From NCBI GenBank assembly GCA_902497095.1, contig CABVDD010000026.1, forward strand, positions 1 through 28,172: a stretch of DNA of 28,172 nucleotides. Direction: 5' to 3'. The translations under genes were made by a program, and so were the position numbers. Source of the stretch: an uncultured Faecalicoccus sp. Lineage in GTDB: Bacteria; Bacillota_I; Bacilli_A; Erysipelotrichales; Erysipelotrichaceae. This document shows, one piece after another, positions 6,311-14,377 of the stretch. The notes under the pieces are model-generated. The model had not been told where the DNA came from. It ran no database searches and was given only the letters and a program-made list of their open reading frames with translations. Numbering within the stretch: the stretch's first letter is position 1; each line of letters starts with the position of its first letter.

Positions 6311-8307
6311 TGAATAGTAAGAAAATGAATATAGAACGCAATAAAATGGATTATCTATTAACAGACATTATGCCAGTAGAAGTTTCAGAACTGTTCTCTT
6401 ATGAGAAATTTTATAATTATTTACTTTCAGAAAGAAAGGAAGTTAATGAAATTATAAAATGTTTAAAAAGTGAAAAAGCTTCAAATCAAGACTTGTTATT
6501 TGATAGTCGTTCGGACGGAGACTGGGCTTCTATACCTTTAAAGTATAATATTTTAAAAGGTGTTAATTCCTCTCGAGAATTAAATTTAGTTCAACCAATT
6601 GCAGCTTTAAACATATATCTTTTTGTAGAATGTTACCAAAAGGAGATTCTTGATGTTCTAGAGGATAATTCGTGTTTTTCATTAAGATATCACAGAAAAA
6701 ATAATGATTTGTTTTATAAGAGAAAAAGTAAAGGGATATCTGAATATTTTGAAAAAGTTACTAAAGGAATGGATAGGGCAATATTACAACAAACAGGAGC
6801 TTATTTCAAAATATATAAATATAGCTCTATAGCTTCATTTACCAGTTCACGTTTATGGCAACAATGTAATTTAAAGTATAGATATTTTGCAAAAATAGAT
6901 TATAAGTCGTGTTTTAATAGTATTTATACACATACGTATAAATGGATTATAGAAAAAGACACAATCGATTCAAAACAAGCAAAGAATTCTAATTTATATA
7001 TAGTTATTGATAGGGTTCTACAAAATATTAACGGACGTTCTTCAAATGGAGTAATTATAGGTCCAGAGTTTTCTAGAATGATTGCAGAAATATTATTACA
7101 GCATATAGATGTTGCTGTGAAAAGACATCTAGAATGCAAGAATATTTATAGTGATAAAGATTATAGGGTTTTTAGATATGTCGATGACATGTTCATATTC
7201 GCTAATAATCCAACAACGATTGATACGATAATAAATACGATTGAAGAACAGGCACAAGTGTATCTATTGCATTTAAACGAACTCAAAATTAGTAGAAGTG
7301 AAACACCGGTTATGCTTAGTGACTGGTTAATAAGAACAAGAATGTTATCGGATAAAATAGCGGGATTATTTAATAAAATAAGTGATATAAAAGGTAATAA
7401 TACTCTTGCTCTATTGAAGAAAGGATATCTTTCAATAGACAGATTTAAAAGCGAGTTTATTTCAATTATTAAAGCTTATCCAGATGATCAGCGCCATGTA
7501 GTATCATATCTATTGAGCACGATATTGAATAAAATTAGTAGAAAAAAAGATGGATTCCAAATATTTGAAGATAATAAAACAATCAGAGCATTTGCCTTGT
7601 TAGATTTTGTTCTATATATATATTCATATTGTCCTTGTTTTGAACATACACAAAAAGTTATATCAATGATTGTATACATGGACGATGAAGTTAAGTTTAG
7701 AGAAGACAACAAACAAAGATTAAAAAAACTTATGCATAGATATTCATTTATTTTTGAAAAAGGAAATTTAAATGATTTATGTAACTGGTTTATCTTTTTT
7801 AAAGAGTTTAGGATATCTTTAACACGAAGTACAGAGGAAAAAATTACACCTAAATTAATGAACGATGATAATCCTATTTTATGGGCAAATTATTTAATAT
7901 ATAGTAAATATTTAGAATCATATAATAAAGAAATACTACAGATGATAGAAAATATTATAGAGACAAAAATAAATCAAATTGGTAATCAAGAAATACTTCT
8001 GCATAAAGAGTTTTGGTATATTATTATTTTTAATAATTGCCCGGATTTAAGTCAAAGTTTGAAGGCAAAAATTAGAGATGAAATTAATAAATTAAAAAAA
8101 GGTAGGGATTTAAAAAATTGTGCTGGCCGTATGAAGAAATTATTATTTGAATTTATGACTTCGGATGACTTAAATCAATTCTTTTATTGGGAAAACGACC
8201 ATTTTAAAGCTAGTGAGCAACTAACTTTTAGAACTTATCAAAGAACATTATTTAGACAATATAGAAAAAAAGGCTCATTGGAGCTTTATGGAAGTTTGGA
8301 TATATAA
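6310..8307 (+). CDS. drt3b: Large reverse transcriptase, probable Drt3b (UG8-type) of a DRT type 3 defence system
   Basis: This 665-residue RT of the UG/Abi group shows FAKIDYKSCFNSIY (catalytic Asp197), GVIIGPEFSRMIAEILL from residue 247 (the IGPE-S-R-AE form typical of AbiA/AbiK/DRT proteins), and RYVDDMFIF with YVDD at 290-293, so the catalytic triad is complete. Residues about 350-640 are alpha-helical and Lys/Leu-rich with no recognisable nuclease, matching the helical-repeat C-terminal region of UG/Abi RTs. The length fits the larger RT of DRT3. Start ATG 6310 has GGAG nine bases upstream. It lies 3' of the structured gap and of the first RT. UG/Abi RTs act in abortive or direct phage defence by making DNA, often protein-primed. 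Drt3b is reported to make the strand complementary to the Drt3a product. RT identity is firm; the UG8 label is inferred from partner and length. Confidence 0.78.
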   Translation: MNSKKMNIERNKMDYLLTDIMPVEVSELFSYEKFYNYLLSERKEVNEIIKCLKSEKASNQDLLFDSRSDGDWASIPLKYNILKGVNSSRELNLVQPIAALNIYLFVECYQKEILDVLEDNSCFSLRYHRKNNDLFYKRKSKGISEYFEKVTKGMDRAILQQTGAYFKIYKYSSIASFTSSRLWQQCNLKYRYFAKIDYKSCFNSIYTHTYKWIIEKDTIDSKQAKNSNLYIVIDRVLQNINGRSSNGVIIGPEFSRMIAEILLQHIDVAVKRHLECKNIYSDKDYRVFRYVDDMFIFANNPTTIDTIINTIEEQAQVYLLHLNELKISRSETPVMLSDWLIRTRMLSDKIAGLFNKISDIKGNNTLALLKKGYLSIDRFKSEFISIIKAYPDDQRHVVSYLLSTILNKISRKKDGFQIFEDNKTIRAFALLDFVLYIYSYCPCFEHTQKVISMIVYMDDEVKFREDNKQRLKKLMHRYSFIFEKGNLNDLCNWFIFFKEFRISLTRSTEEKITPKLMNDDNPILWANYLIYSKYLESYNKEILQMIENIIETKINQIGNQEILLHKEFWYIIIFNNCPDLSQSLKAKIRDEINKLKKGRDLKNCAGRMKKLLFEFMTSDDLNQFFYWENDHFKASEQLTFRTYQRTLFRQYRKKGSLELYGSLDI

Positions 8308-8482
8308 AAATAATAGTTAATTTAAGTGAGCGTAGAGACTATATCTTAAGAGAATATCTTGAAACATTTTCATATAACGTGAATAGTATATAAAGATAAT
8401 CAAGGATTAAAAAGTTAGCTATGTAAGCTAGGTCGGAATTGAGTATTGAAGTCTATTTCGGAGGATAAACACATGCTGTCAA
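8308..8482. other. Gene-free stretch after the second RT
   Basis: No ORF or clear terminator. It contains TATCTT-AAGAGAA-TATCTT (a short direct repeat near 8340-8362) and TAGCT/AGCTA (near 8417-8431), and ends with CGGAGGATAAACAC before the pseudogene at 8483. Nothing here can be assigned. Confidence 0.4.
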
Positions 8483-8731
8483 ATGAAGGTATTAAAAAAT
8501 TTTAATGAATTGGAGTTTGTTATATTCTGTATTGAGAATATTTCTTTTTAGCTTGGCGTAAGCGGAGAACAGGTGTATTAAGCTTTTACTAAAAAAAGTG
8601 ATATTTTAAATCAGTATATTGTTCCTGAATATAAAGACTTACATACACAAAGTAGAGTATATATTATAGATGATATAAAGTTTAACTCTCATTTTCATAA
8701 GCAAACTCATTGTAAAATGTTGATTAAATAG
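8483..8731 (+). pseudogene. DUF3791 family protein, broken by two in-frame stops
   Basis: The frame from ATG 8483 to TAG 8729-8731 reads MKVLKNFNELEFVIFCIENI, then a TAG at 8549-8551, LGVSGEQVY, a TAA at 8579-8581, and AFTKKSDILNQYIVPEYKDL, HTQSRVYIIDDIK. The pieces stay in one frame and match what I know of DUF3791 (FxxFCIEN, G-SG--VY, TKKSDIL--YI-P-Y--LHTQ---YI--DI). DUF3791 genes commonly accompany DUF3990 in Firmicutes; no DUF3990 gene follows here. Each stop could be one base change (AAG to TAG, CAA to TAA). The upstream AGGATAAACAC offers only a weak binding site. Decay is clear; function unknown. Confidence 0.8.
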
Positions 8732-8791
8732 ATTAGAATGATGACAAAATTAGTTCTGAAAAGTAGAACTAATTGTATCGAGGAAGGAAAA

Positions 8792-9118
8792 ATGTATAAT
8801 TTAAAAAAATTAGAGGAAATTGCTTCTTTTCAAGATAATTGGAATGGAAATGGTGCAAAAGCATTTTCAAATCAACTAATTTCAGAAGCAAAAAAATTAA
8901 TTATTTCATTAGAAATTCATCCAGAAATTTTTCCCACAGCATGTGAAACAATACAACTTGAGTATGATAAAGAAGATGGTACACATTTAGAAATCGAAAT
9001 TAAAGAAGACAAGTCAGCAGAAGTCTTTTGGGTGAAACAAACTGGTGAAGAAGAATTAAAAAAAATTCAAGCTAATGTCGAGGAGATAGATAAGGTGGTA
9101 AGAGAGTTTTATGGATGA
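8792..9118 (+). CDS. Conserved hypothetical protein, first of an overlapping pair
   Basis: 108 residues from ATG 8792, which has AGGAAGG four bases upstream. An ATG at 8738 in the same frame lacks such a site. The protein is acidic and soluble. Its N terminus reads LEEIASFQDNWNGNGAKAFS, like a small family seen in Clostridia/Bacilli with a W-(N/D)-G-x-GA-x-x-x-S motif, and the C-terminal half has alternating strands (IQLEYDKEDGTHLEIEIKED). No catalytic motif or membrane segment is seen. Its last eight bases overlap the next gene, so the two are probably translated together. This pairing (small acidic first protein, then a partner) resembles immunity/effector or toxin-antitoxin gene pairs, but that is a guess. 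Confidence 0.75.
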   Translation: MYNLKKLEEIASFQDNWNGNGAKAFSNQLISEAKKLIISLEIHPEIFPTACETIQLEYDKEDGTHLEIEIKEDKSAEVFWVKQTGEEELKKIQANVEEIDKVVREFYG

Positions 9119-9485
9119 TACATTTACTGAAGAAGAGAAATTATATAGAGCTGTTTATCCACCATCTCATCCAGGAATGTTTTGGAAAAAAGATGGGACT
9201 TTATCACCAGCAGCATTTGCTGATCTGAAAGGCTTGTCGGTTGAGCGGGGAAATATGCGTTCAAGTGAAATGGTTTTAAACAAAATGAAAAAAGCATTTA
9301 GTGGTTGTATAGTTTCTGTAACTGTTGAAAATTGTCATGAGACAGATGCGGTTGTAAAATATCTTCCGTCAAATAATAATAAATATCATTGCGAAATACA
9401 TGGTAGTCCAACTATTCCGCTTTTGGATAAAAGTCAACGATATCATCTCGCAAAAAAAGCTAAAATTGAGTACATGGAGGCGTGA
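9111..9485 (+). CDS. Conserved hypothetical protein, second of an overlapping pair
   Basis: 124 residues starting at ATG 9111 inside the 3' end of the previous gene (overlap 9111-9118). Notable stretches are LYRAVYPPSHPGMFWKKDG, LSPAAFADLKGLSVERG, VVKYLPSNNNKYHCEIHGS and the C-terminal LAKKAKIEYMEA. The R-A-V-Y-PP, F-W and H-C-E-I-H-G positions look conserved and polar enough to form an active or binding site, but I do not recognise a named domain. No signal peptide or membrane helix. Base composition is AT-rich like the rest of the island. The coupling to the acidic upstream protein implies joint function. No terminator is seen directly after it. Confidence 0.75.
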   Translation: MDDTFTEEEKLYRAVYPPSHPGMFWKKDGTLSPAAFADLKGLSVERGNMRSSEMVLNKMKKAFSGCIVSVTVENCHETDAVVKYLPSNNNKYHCEIHGSPTIPLLDKSQRYHLAKKAKIEYMEA

Positions 9486-9618
9486 TATTTTTATGTAAAT
9501 ATCTAAGACGTAAGTTAACCAAAATAGTTGTATTTCAATACAGATTTTTGGAATATTCCTTGATTATTATTTTATAAAAATATATTACTTTAATTTTTCA
9601 AAGCTTAAAAAATCAAGG

Positions 9619-9879
9619 ATGGTGATAGATATCATTACGATACCACAATGTAGAAATTTTGAAGAAGAGATGGTTTATTCGATGAATATAAAAAAAGCAG
9701 GTCAATTGTTTGCGGCTGAAAATGATGCGAAATTTAAATCTACTTTTTTGAGAATGGATAATAGGTTTCTGCAATCCAAACTTGAAGAAAACTCATTTGA
9801 TATTACCAAGCTTTGGTCTAGAAATCCAAATGAAGCATTTTCTTTTATAGAAAATCAAGCTAGAAAAATCAAATTATGA
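9619..9879 (+). CDS. Small hypothetical protein (possibly a remnant)
   Basis: 86 residues if started at ATG 9619, which has only AAGG directly in front. A later ATG at 9670 follows GAAGAAGAG and would give about 69 residues beginning MVYSMNIKKAGQLFAAENDA. The C-terminal half (FDITKLWSRNPNEAFSFIEN) is amphipathic and looks like real coding sequence. No domain is recognised, and flanking sequence is gene-poor and AT-rich, so this may be the tail of a decayed accessory gene. Confidence 0.4.
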   Translation: MVIDIITIPQCRNFEEEMVYSMNIKKAGQLFAAENDAKFKSTFLRMDNRFLQSKLEENSFDITKLWSRNPNEAFSFIENQARKIKL

Positions 9880-10050
9880 ATGTAGATTAAAGATTATTTG
9901 AATAATACTTTATAAAAGTTGTCTAGATAGCTGTAAAACAGAAACTAGGTTCTATATTGAATTTGAAAATATTCATTCATTTATAGATGGTAATAGTTGT
10001 CTGGGTGAGAATATAAGCTGTCTGGTGATGGTGAAAGAATGAAATATTGA
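9880..10050. other. Gene-poor island edge with three short repeats
   Basis: No convincing ORF. The octamer AG(T/C)TGTCT occurs at 9917-9924, 9995-10002 and 10016-10023. It is too short to assign. This is the right edge of the AT-rich accessory block. Confidence 0.3.
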
Positions 10051-10093
10051 AGAGGTGCTAGATCGTAAAATGATAAATTAGCACCTCTTTTTG
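10051..10093. terminator. Strong terminator closing the accessory block, shared with the convergent P1 peptidase gene
   Basis: AGAGGTGCTA (10051-10060) pairs perfectly with TAGCACCTCT (10079-10088), followed by TTTTTGTTGTTT on the plus strand. It lies 10 bases beyond the stop of the minus-strand gene, so it can serve both directions, better on plus. Confidence 0.85.
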
Positions 10094-10097
10094 TTGT

Positions 10098-11060
10098 TTA
10101 TTGATGGATTTGTGAATACGTTGTAAGTCCATACATCGGTGTGGCATAAATACAGGCATTTTCAATGGCTTTAGCCATTGCTTTGGCAGCTAAAGCACCA
10201 ACTAGATCTGGTTGTGCTTCAACTCTTTGACTAGCCATTGTAAAGATCGTATCACCATCGTTGGAAGTATGTACCGGACGAATGGTTCTGGCATAGCCGT
10301 TATGCGCCATACTGGCAATTTTGTTGGCTTGTGCTTTTGTTAGTTTGGCATTTGTCAAGATACAACCTATGGTTGTATTCATACCACAGCTTTCTTCTAT
10401 TGGATGGTTATCAAACATGAAGTCTAAAGTAGAAAGGCGTTGTTTCTTTTGATAATCATAGATGCCGGCGATTGGCTTTTCACTGTTTTCAAAATAGACA
10501 TCACCACACGCATTGACTGCTACGATGGCTGCCACCATAACATCTTGTACTTGGAAAGCGGCATGGCCTAATCCACTTTTCATAGCTTTATCAAAACCTA
10601 AAGATTTACCAACACTGGCTCCGGTTCCGGCACCGATACATCCTTGTTCAGAAAGCTTGTGACTGGCATTTTGACAAGCTTGATAGCCCATTTGTTTAGT
10701 TGGATACGCTTTAGGATCGGCTACGCTGCAGTCAAATAAACAAGCACCGGATACTATAGGGATATAAATGCCTTTCATATCAAAGCCAATTTTGTGTTCG
10801 CTTAAATATTCCATGACACCACAGCTGGCTTCTAAACCAAAAGCACTGCCGCCGGCTAAAGTTACCGCATGGATTTGTTCCACCATATTTTTAGGGTTTA
10901 AAAGATCGGTTTCTCTTGTCGCAGGGCCACCACCTCGAACATCCACACCGGCTATAGCACCTTGTTCACAAAGAATTACAGTACATCCTGTACCACCTGT
11001 TTCATCTTGGGCGTGACCAATTTTAAAATCTTGTAAGTCATTGATTTGAATTTCTTTCAT
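10098..11060 (-). CDS. P1 family (DmpA-like, S58) aminopeptidase/amidohydrolase
   Basis: 320 residues of the DmpA/ornithine-acetyltransferase-fold Ntn-hydrolase family. Features are VGHAQ-like opening (KIGHAQDETGGTGCTV), VRGGGPATRETDLL, TLAGGSAFGLEA, GAGTGASVGK and the autoprocessing site MNTTIGCILT with Thr229 as predicted nucleophile, then HDG-type SNDGDTIF. Family members cleave themselves before the Ser/Thr and act on N-terminal residues of peptides, beta-peptides or amides. AAGGAG (11071-11076 on the minus strand) lies ten bases before the ATG. The gene starts 23 bases inside the end of the nitrilase gene, so both share one mRNA and perhaps an amide-degrading task. Exact substrate unknown. 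Confidence 0.9.
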   Translation of the reverse strand: MKEIQINDLQDFKIGHAQDETGGTGCTVILCEQGAIAGVDVRGGGPATRETDLLNPKNMVEQIHAVTLAGGSAFGLEASCGVMEYLSEHKIGFDMKGIYIPIVSGACLFDCSVADPKAYPTKQMGYQACQNASHKLSEQGCIGAGTGASVGKSLGFDKAMKSGLGHAAFQVQDVMVAAIVAVNACGDVYFENSEKPIAGIYDYQKKQRLSTLDFMFDNHPIEESCGMNTTIGCILTNAKLTKAQANKIASMAHNGYARTIRPVHTSNDGDTIFTMASQRVEAQPDLVGALAAKAMAKAIENACIYATPMYGLTTYSQIHQ

Positions 11061-11868
11061 CTTTTTTTCTCTCCTTTAGTGAATATAAGTCTTTACGTCG
11101 TATCTTCCAAAAAGGCATACGATCGCGAATTTGTTCGATTCTCTTTAAATCAATATCGGTAATAGAATAAAGCTCGTTTTCATCCATTTGGCAACAAATT
11201 TTTCCAAAAGGATCGGTTATGATAGAGTGTCCAAAACTTTCAAAACTATCGTATTGATAATGGGAAGGATTTACTCCAATCATAAACACTTGATTTTCCA
11301 TGGCCCTTACTTGAAATAAGGGTGTCCAATGTTGTAGAGTAACGCTTTTATTAAAGGCAGCTGGACAAAAAATAACACGAGCACCTTTTAAAGCTAAAAG
11401 TCTTGTCACTTCTGGGAAACGAATGTCATAACAAATCAAAATTCCCATTTTTCCCCATTGTGTATCAAAAACTTGCAGATGATCCCCTGGCATAAATACA
11501 TCTTTTTCCTGATAGTCTTTATGGGTATGAACTTCAAACAAATGAGTTTTGGCATAGGATGCCACGAATTTGCCATGATCAAAAATCAAGCATTCATTGA
11601 AAATCTTGTCTTGTATTTTATGCGCTATAGTTCCGCCTACGATTAGACATTCCAGTTTGCTTGATAGTGTTTGTAAAAGATCTTTACAAATATCAAAATA
11701 GTCAACACTTTTTAAAATTTGTTCATTAGTGTAAGGACAATTCCACATTTCAGGCAAGACTAGAATTTCAGCCCCATTTTTGTGGCATGTTCGAGCCAGA
11801 GTTTTTACCTGGTGCAGATTGGCATGAATATTTTCTTGTACCTGTATTTGAAGCATAGCGATTTTCAT
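11038..11868 (-). CDS. Carbon-nitrogen hydrolase (nitrilase superfamily, omega-amidase-like)
   Basis: 276 residues with the full Glu-Lys-Cys triad: Glu40 in LVLPEMWNCPY, Lys107 in SYAKTHLF and Cys146 in ILICYDIRFPE. Members hydrolyse amides (for example alpha-ketoglutaramate or N-carbamoyl compounds) in the cytosol. The nearest well-known group by motif spacing is Nit2/omega-amidase. The C terminus is Lys/Arg-rich (IRRKDLYSLKERKKDERNS) where it overlaps the P1 peptidase gene. No Shine-Dalgarno sequence precedes ATG 11868; instead an extended -10 box ends seven bases upstream, suggesting a leaderless mRNA. Family confident; substrate open. Confidence 0.9.
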   Translation of the reverse strand: MKIAMLQIQVQENIHANLHQVKTLARTCHKNGAEILVLPEMWNCPYTNEQILKSVDYFDICKDLLQTLSSKLECLIVGGTIAHKIQDKIFNECLIFDHGKFVASYAKTHLFEVHTHKDYQEKDVFMPGDHLQVFDTQWGKMGILICYDIRFPEVTRLLALKGARVIFCPAAFNKSVTLQHWTPLFQVRAMENQVFMIGVNPSHYQYDSFESFGHSIITDPFGKICCQMDENELYSITDIDLKRIEQIRDRMPFWKIRRKDLYSLKERKKDERNSNQ

Positions 11869-11874
11869 AGCTAA

Positions 11875-11883
11875 ATCATACCA
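11875..11883 (-). promoter_or_regulatory. Extended -10 promoter, leaderless, for the nitrilase-peptidase operon
   Basis: On the minus strand TGG-TATGAT (11883 to 11875) is followed by TTAGCT and then the ATG at 11868, placing the transcription start at or beside the start codon. No good -35 is seen, which a TGn extended -10 can tolerate. Confidence 0.5.
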
Positions 11884-11934
11884 TGAAAGAGAAAAATGAT
11901 TTATAATAAATTCGAAAAGAATAGGAGTGAAATT

Positions 11935-12897
11935 ATGCCAATTGTAAAACTTACCCCTGCTTATAAAGATTATATTTGGGGTGGAACAAATTTAAAGGAA
12001 AAATATGGAAAGAAATGCGATTTAGATATCGTTGCCGAAAGTTGGGAAGTATCTACACACCCAGATGGTCCTAGTATTGTAGCTAGTGGAGAATATGCCG
12101 GAAAAACATTGACAGAGTATATCGATGCTTTAGGAAAAGATTGTTTAGGTACAAAAGGAAAAGAATTTGAGTTTTTCCCAATGTTGATCAAATTTATCGA
12201 TTCTAAGCAACCATTGTCGATTCAGGTTCATCCAGATAATGAATATGCTCTTCGTGTGGAAAAAGAATATGGAAAAACAGAGATGTGGTATATCTTGGAT
12301 TGTCAACCAGGTGCTACATTATATTTTGGTGTTAATCAATCCATTACGAAAGAAGAATTCAAAGAAAGAATTGAAAATAATACGATTTTGGAAGTATTAA
12401 AAGAAGTACCGGTACATAAAGGAGATGTATTCTTTATTAAAGCCGGAACGATCCATGCGATCGGAGCTGGCATTACATTGTGCGAGATCCAGCAGAATTC
12501 CAATTCTACATATCGTGTATATGATTTTGGTCGTGTAGGAAAAGATGGAAAACCAAGAGAACTACATATTGAAAAAGCCATCGATGTATCGAATTTAAAT
12601 CCTATTGAATCGGATTTTAAACCAGCCGGAAAACCGGTTAAAGATGAAAATGCGACAACATTATTGTTGGGAACTTGTGATTATTTTACAAGTTTTGAAA
12701 CAACTTTAAAAGGCAGTACGACCATTGATGTAGATGATGAAAGCTTTGCTTCTATGGTTTTGGTGGAAGGACATGCTACGGTAGAAAACGGCGAAGATGT
12801 ATTGGAATTGAACAAAGGTGAAACCGTATTTATAACAGCTGGCAGCGGTCCTGTTAAAGTAACAGGCGATTGTCAGTGGATTTACAGCAGGGTTTAA
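11935..12897 (+). CDS. manA: Mannose-6-phosphate isomerase, class I
   Basis: 320 residues; interconverts mannose 6-phosphate and fructose 6-phosphate in the cytosol. The cupin zinc site is visible: QVHPDNEYA (Gln, His), KTEMWYIL (Glu) and GTIHAIGAG (His), plus the N-terminal YKDYIWGG of the Bacillus-type short enzymes. AGGAG at 11923-11927 is seven bases before ATG 11935; the in-frame ATG at 11896 has no such site. A TATAAT at 11902-11907 could be the -10, although no good -35 is seen. A terminator hairpin straddles the stop codon, so the gene is probably monocistronic. The window shows no phosphotransferase or mannose gene next to it. Confidence 0.95.
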   Translation: MPIVKLTPAYKDYIWGGTNLKEKYGKKCDLDIVAESWEVSTHPDGPSIVASGEYAGKTLTEYIDALGKDCLGTKGKEFEFFPMLIKFIDSKQPLSIQVHPDNEYALRVEKEYGKTEMWYILDCQPGATLYFGVNQSITKEEFKERIENNTILEVLKEVPVHKGDVFFIKAGTIHAIGAGITLCEIQQNSNSTYRVYDFGRVGKDGKPRELHIEKAIDVSNLNPIESDFKPAGKPVKDENATTLLLGTCDYFTSFETTLKGSTTIDVDDESFASMVLVEGHATVENGEDVLELNKGETVFITAGSGPVKVTGDCQWIYSRV

Positions 12898-12908
12898 TCC
12901 TGCTTTTT
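12886..12908 (+). terminator. manA terminator overlapping the manA stop codon
   Basis: AGCAGG (12886-12891), loop GTTTAAT containing the TAA stop, CCTGCT (12899-12904), then TTTTT. The last coding codons form the 5' arm. Confidence 0.8.
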
Positions 12909-12914
12909 GATTCT

Positions 12915-13916
12915 ATGTTTCAAGATGATTTATTAAAATGGTATGCGGAAAATGCCAGAAAACTAGTTTTTAGAGAACAAAAAGAAGCATACTCTATTTG
13001 GATTTCTGAAATCATGGCTCAACAGACTCGTATTGAAGCCATGTTGCCGTATTATAAAAGATTCATTGAAAAATATCCGGATATTCAAAGTCTTTCGAAA
13101 GCGGAAGATGATGATTTGACAAAAATTTGGCAAGGCTTGGGATATTATAATCGCGTGCGAAATATGAAAAAATGCGCGATAGAATGCATGAAACAGTATC
13201 AGGGAAATTTACCTAAAACTAAAGCCGATTTAAAAAAGCTGCCAGGGATCGGTGATTATACTGCCGGAGCTATTGCTTCTATTGCATATGATGAAAAAGT
13301 CAGTGCTGTAGATGGAAATGTGATCCGTGTTTTTTCAAGACTCTATAATATTACAGAAGATGTAAAACAAACAAAGATAAAAAAGAAAATAGAAAAGCTG
13401 GTGGAAGATTCATTAACAGAGCCTGTCAGTAGCTATAATCAGGCTTTGATGGAATTAGGTGCTTTGATCTGTATACCAAAACATCCTCGATGCGATTCTT
13501 GTCCGATTCAGACATGGTGCAAAGCATATCATCAGGGAGATCCGACAAAATTGCCAATACAACCTAAGAAAAAAGAGCGGCGCAAAGAGAAAAAAATTTA
13601 TTATATCTTGGTTTGTAAAGATAAAATTCATCTGGTGCAACGTCCAAAGACCGGTCTTTTGTCAGGTTTGTATGGCTTTGATGAAGATAAACCAACTCAT
13701 ATTTTAAAACAGATTTCATTAAAAGATCATGTGCATGTTTTCTCTCATGTGGAATGGGATATGAAAGGCTATTTATGTGAAGTTGATTTTACAGGGGATG
13801 ATTTTTACACGATTGAAGAAATTCACGAAAAGTTTTCTATTCCCAGTGCTTTTTTGCCGTTTTTAAAACAGACAGAACGATATATAAAGGAGAAAAATAT
13901 ATGCCAGAAGTTGTAA
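12915..13916 (+). CDS. mutY: A/G-specific adenine DNA glycosylase MutY
   Basis: 333 residues. Removes adenine mispaired with 8-oxoguanine or G. Visible elements are SEIMAQQTR with catalytic Glu32, the helix-hairpin-helix LPGIGDYTAGAIAS, Asp133 in AVDGNVIRVF, the [4Fe-4S] ligands Cys186, Cys193, Cys196 and Cys202 (C-x6-C-x2-C-x5-C), and a NUDIX-like C-terminal domain (VQRPKTGLLSGLYGF, HVFSHVEW). Start ATG 12915 fits the family N terminus, but it has no clear binding site and sits right behind the manA terminator. An in-frame TTG at 12870 would overlap manA. The gene heads an overlapping run with luxS, a kinase and fluC. Confidence 0.95.
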   Translation: MFQDDLLKWYAENARKLVFREQKEAYSIWISEIMAQQTRIEAMLPYYKRFIEKYPDIQSLSKAEDDDLTKIWQGLGYYNRVRNMKKCAIECMKQYQGNLPKTKADLKKLPGIGDYTAGAIASIAYDEKVSAVDGNVIRVFSRLYNITEDVKQTKIKKKIEKLVEDSLTEPVSSYNQALMELGALICIPKHPRCDSCPIQTWCKAYHQGDPTKLPIQPKKKERRKEKKIYYILVCKDKIHLVQRPKTGLLSGLYGFDEDKPTHILKQISLKDHVHVFSHVEWDMKGYLCEVDFTGDDFYTIEEIHEKFSIPSAFLPFLKQTERYIKEKNICQKL

Positions 13917-14377
13917 TTGAAAGCTTTACGCTGGATCATACGAAAGTTTTAGCACCGTATGTGCGATTGATCAGCGTAGAACAAGGTCCTAAAGGAGATC
14001 GAATCTCAAATTATGATGTGCGTTTGACACAACCTAACCAACAAGAAATTCCTACCGGTGCCATGCATACGTTAGAGCATTTATTGGCTCTTTATCTTCG
14101 TCCAAGGATTGAAGGATATATTGATTGTTCCCCATTTGGATGTCGCACCGGATTTCATCTTTTATGTTGGAATGAACACGATACAAAAGAGGTAGCCATT
14201 GCCTTAAAAGAAGCTTTGGAAGATATAGTAAATACGACCTGGGAACAAATTCCGGGAACTAAAGAAGAGGAATGTGGAAATTATAAGGATCATAGCTTAG
14301 TGGGGGCCAAGGAATGGGCCAAACATATTTTGAAACAAGGAATATCCAGCGATCCGTTTGAAAGAAAGATCGTATGA
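13901..14377 (+). CDS. luxS: S-ribosylhomocysteine lyase LuxS
   Basis: 158 residues, full length. Splits S-ribosylhomocysteine into homocysteine and the autoinducer-2 precursor DPD. The HTLEH motif supplies metal ligands His56 and His60 and catalytic Glu59. Cys81 in FGCRTGF is the catalytic cysteine, and Cys125 in EEECGNY is the third ligand. AAAGGAG lies seven bases before ATG 13901, which is inside the last 16 bases of mutY. The stop overlaps the next ATG as ATGA. The nucleosidase that makes the substrate (Pfs) is not in this window, so the gene is here for the methyl cycle or signalling without its usual partner nearby. Confidence 0.97.
   Translation: MPEVVIESFTLDHTKVLAPYVRLISVEQGPKGDRISNYDVRLTQPNQQEIPTGAMHTLEHLLALYLRPRIEGYIDCSPFGCRTGFHLLCWNEHDTKEVAIALKEALEDIVNTTWEQIPGTKEEECGNYKDHSLVGAKEWAKHILKQGISSDPFERKIV

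Noticed and set aside
3230..10090. Prophage or integrative element
   Set aside because: No integrase, terminase, structural or conjugation genes, and no flanking direct repeats recognised.
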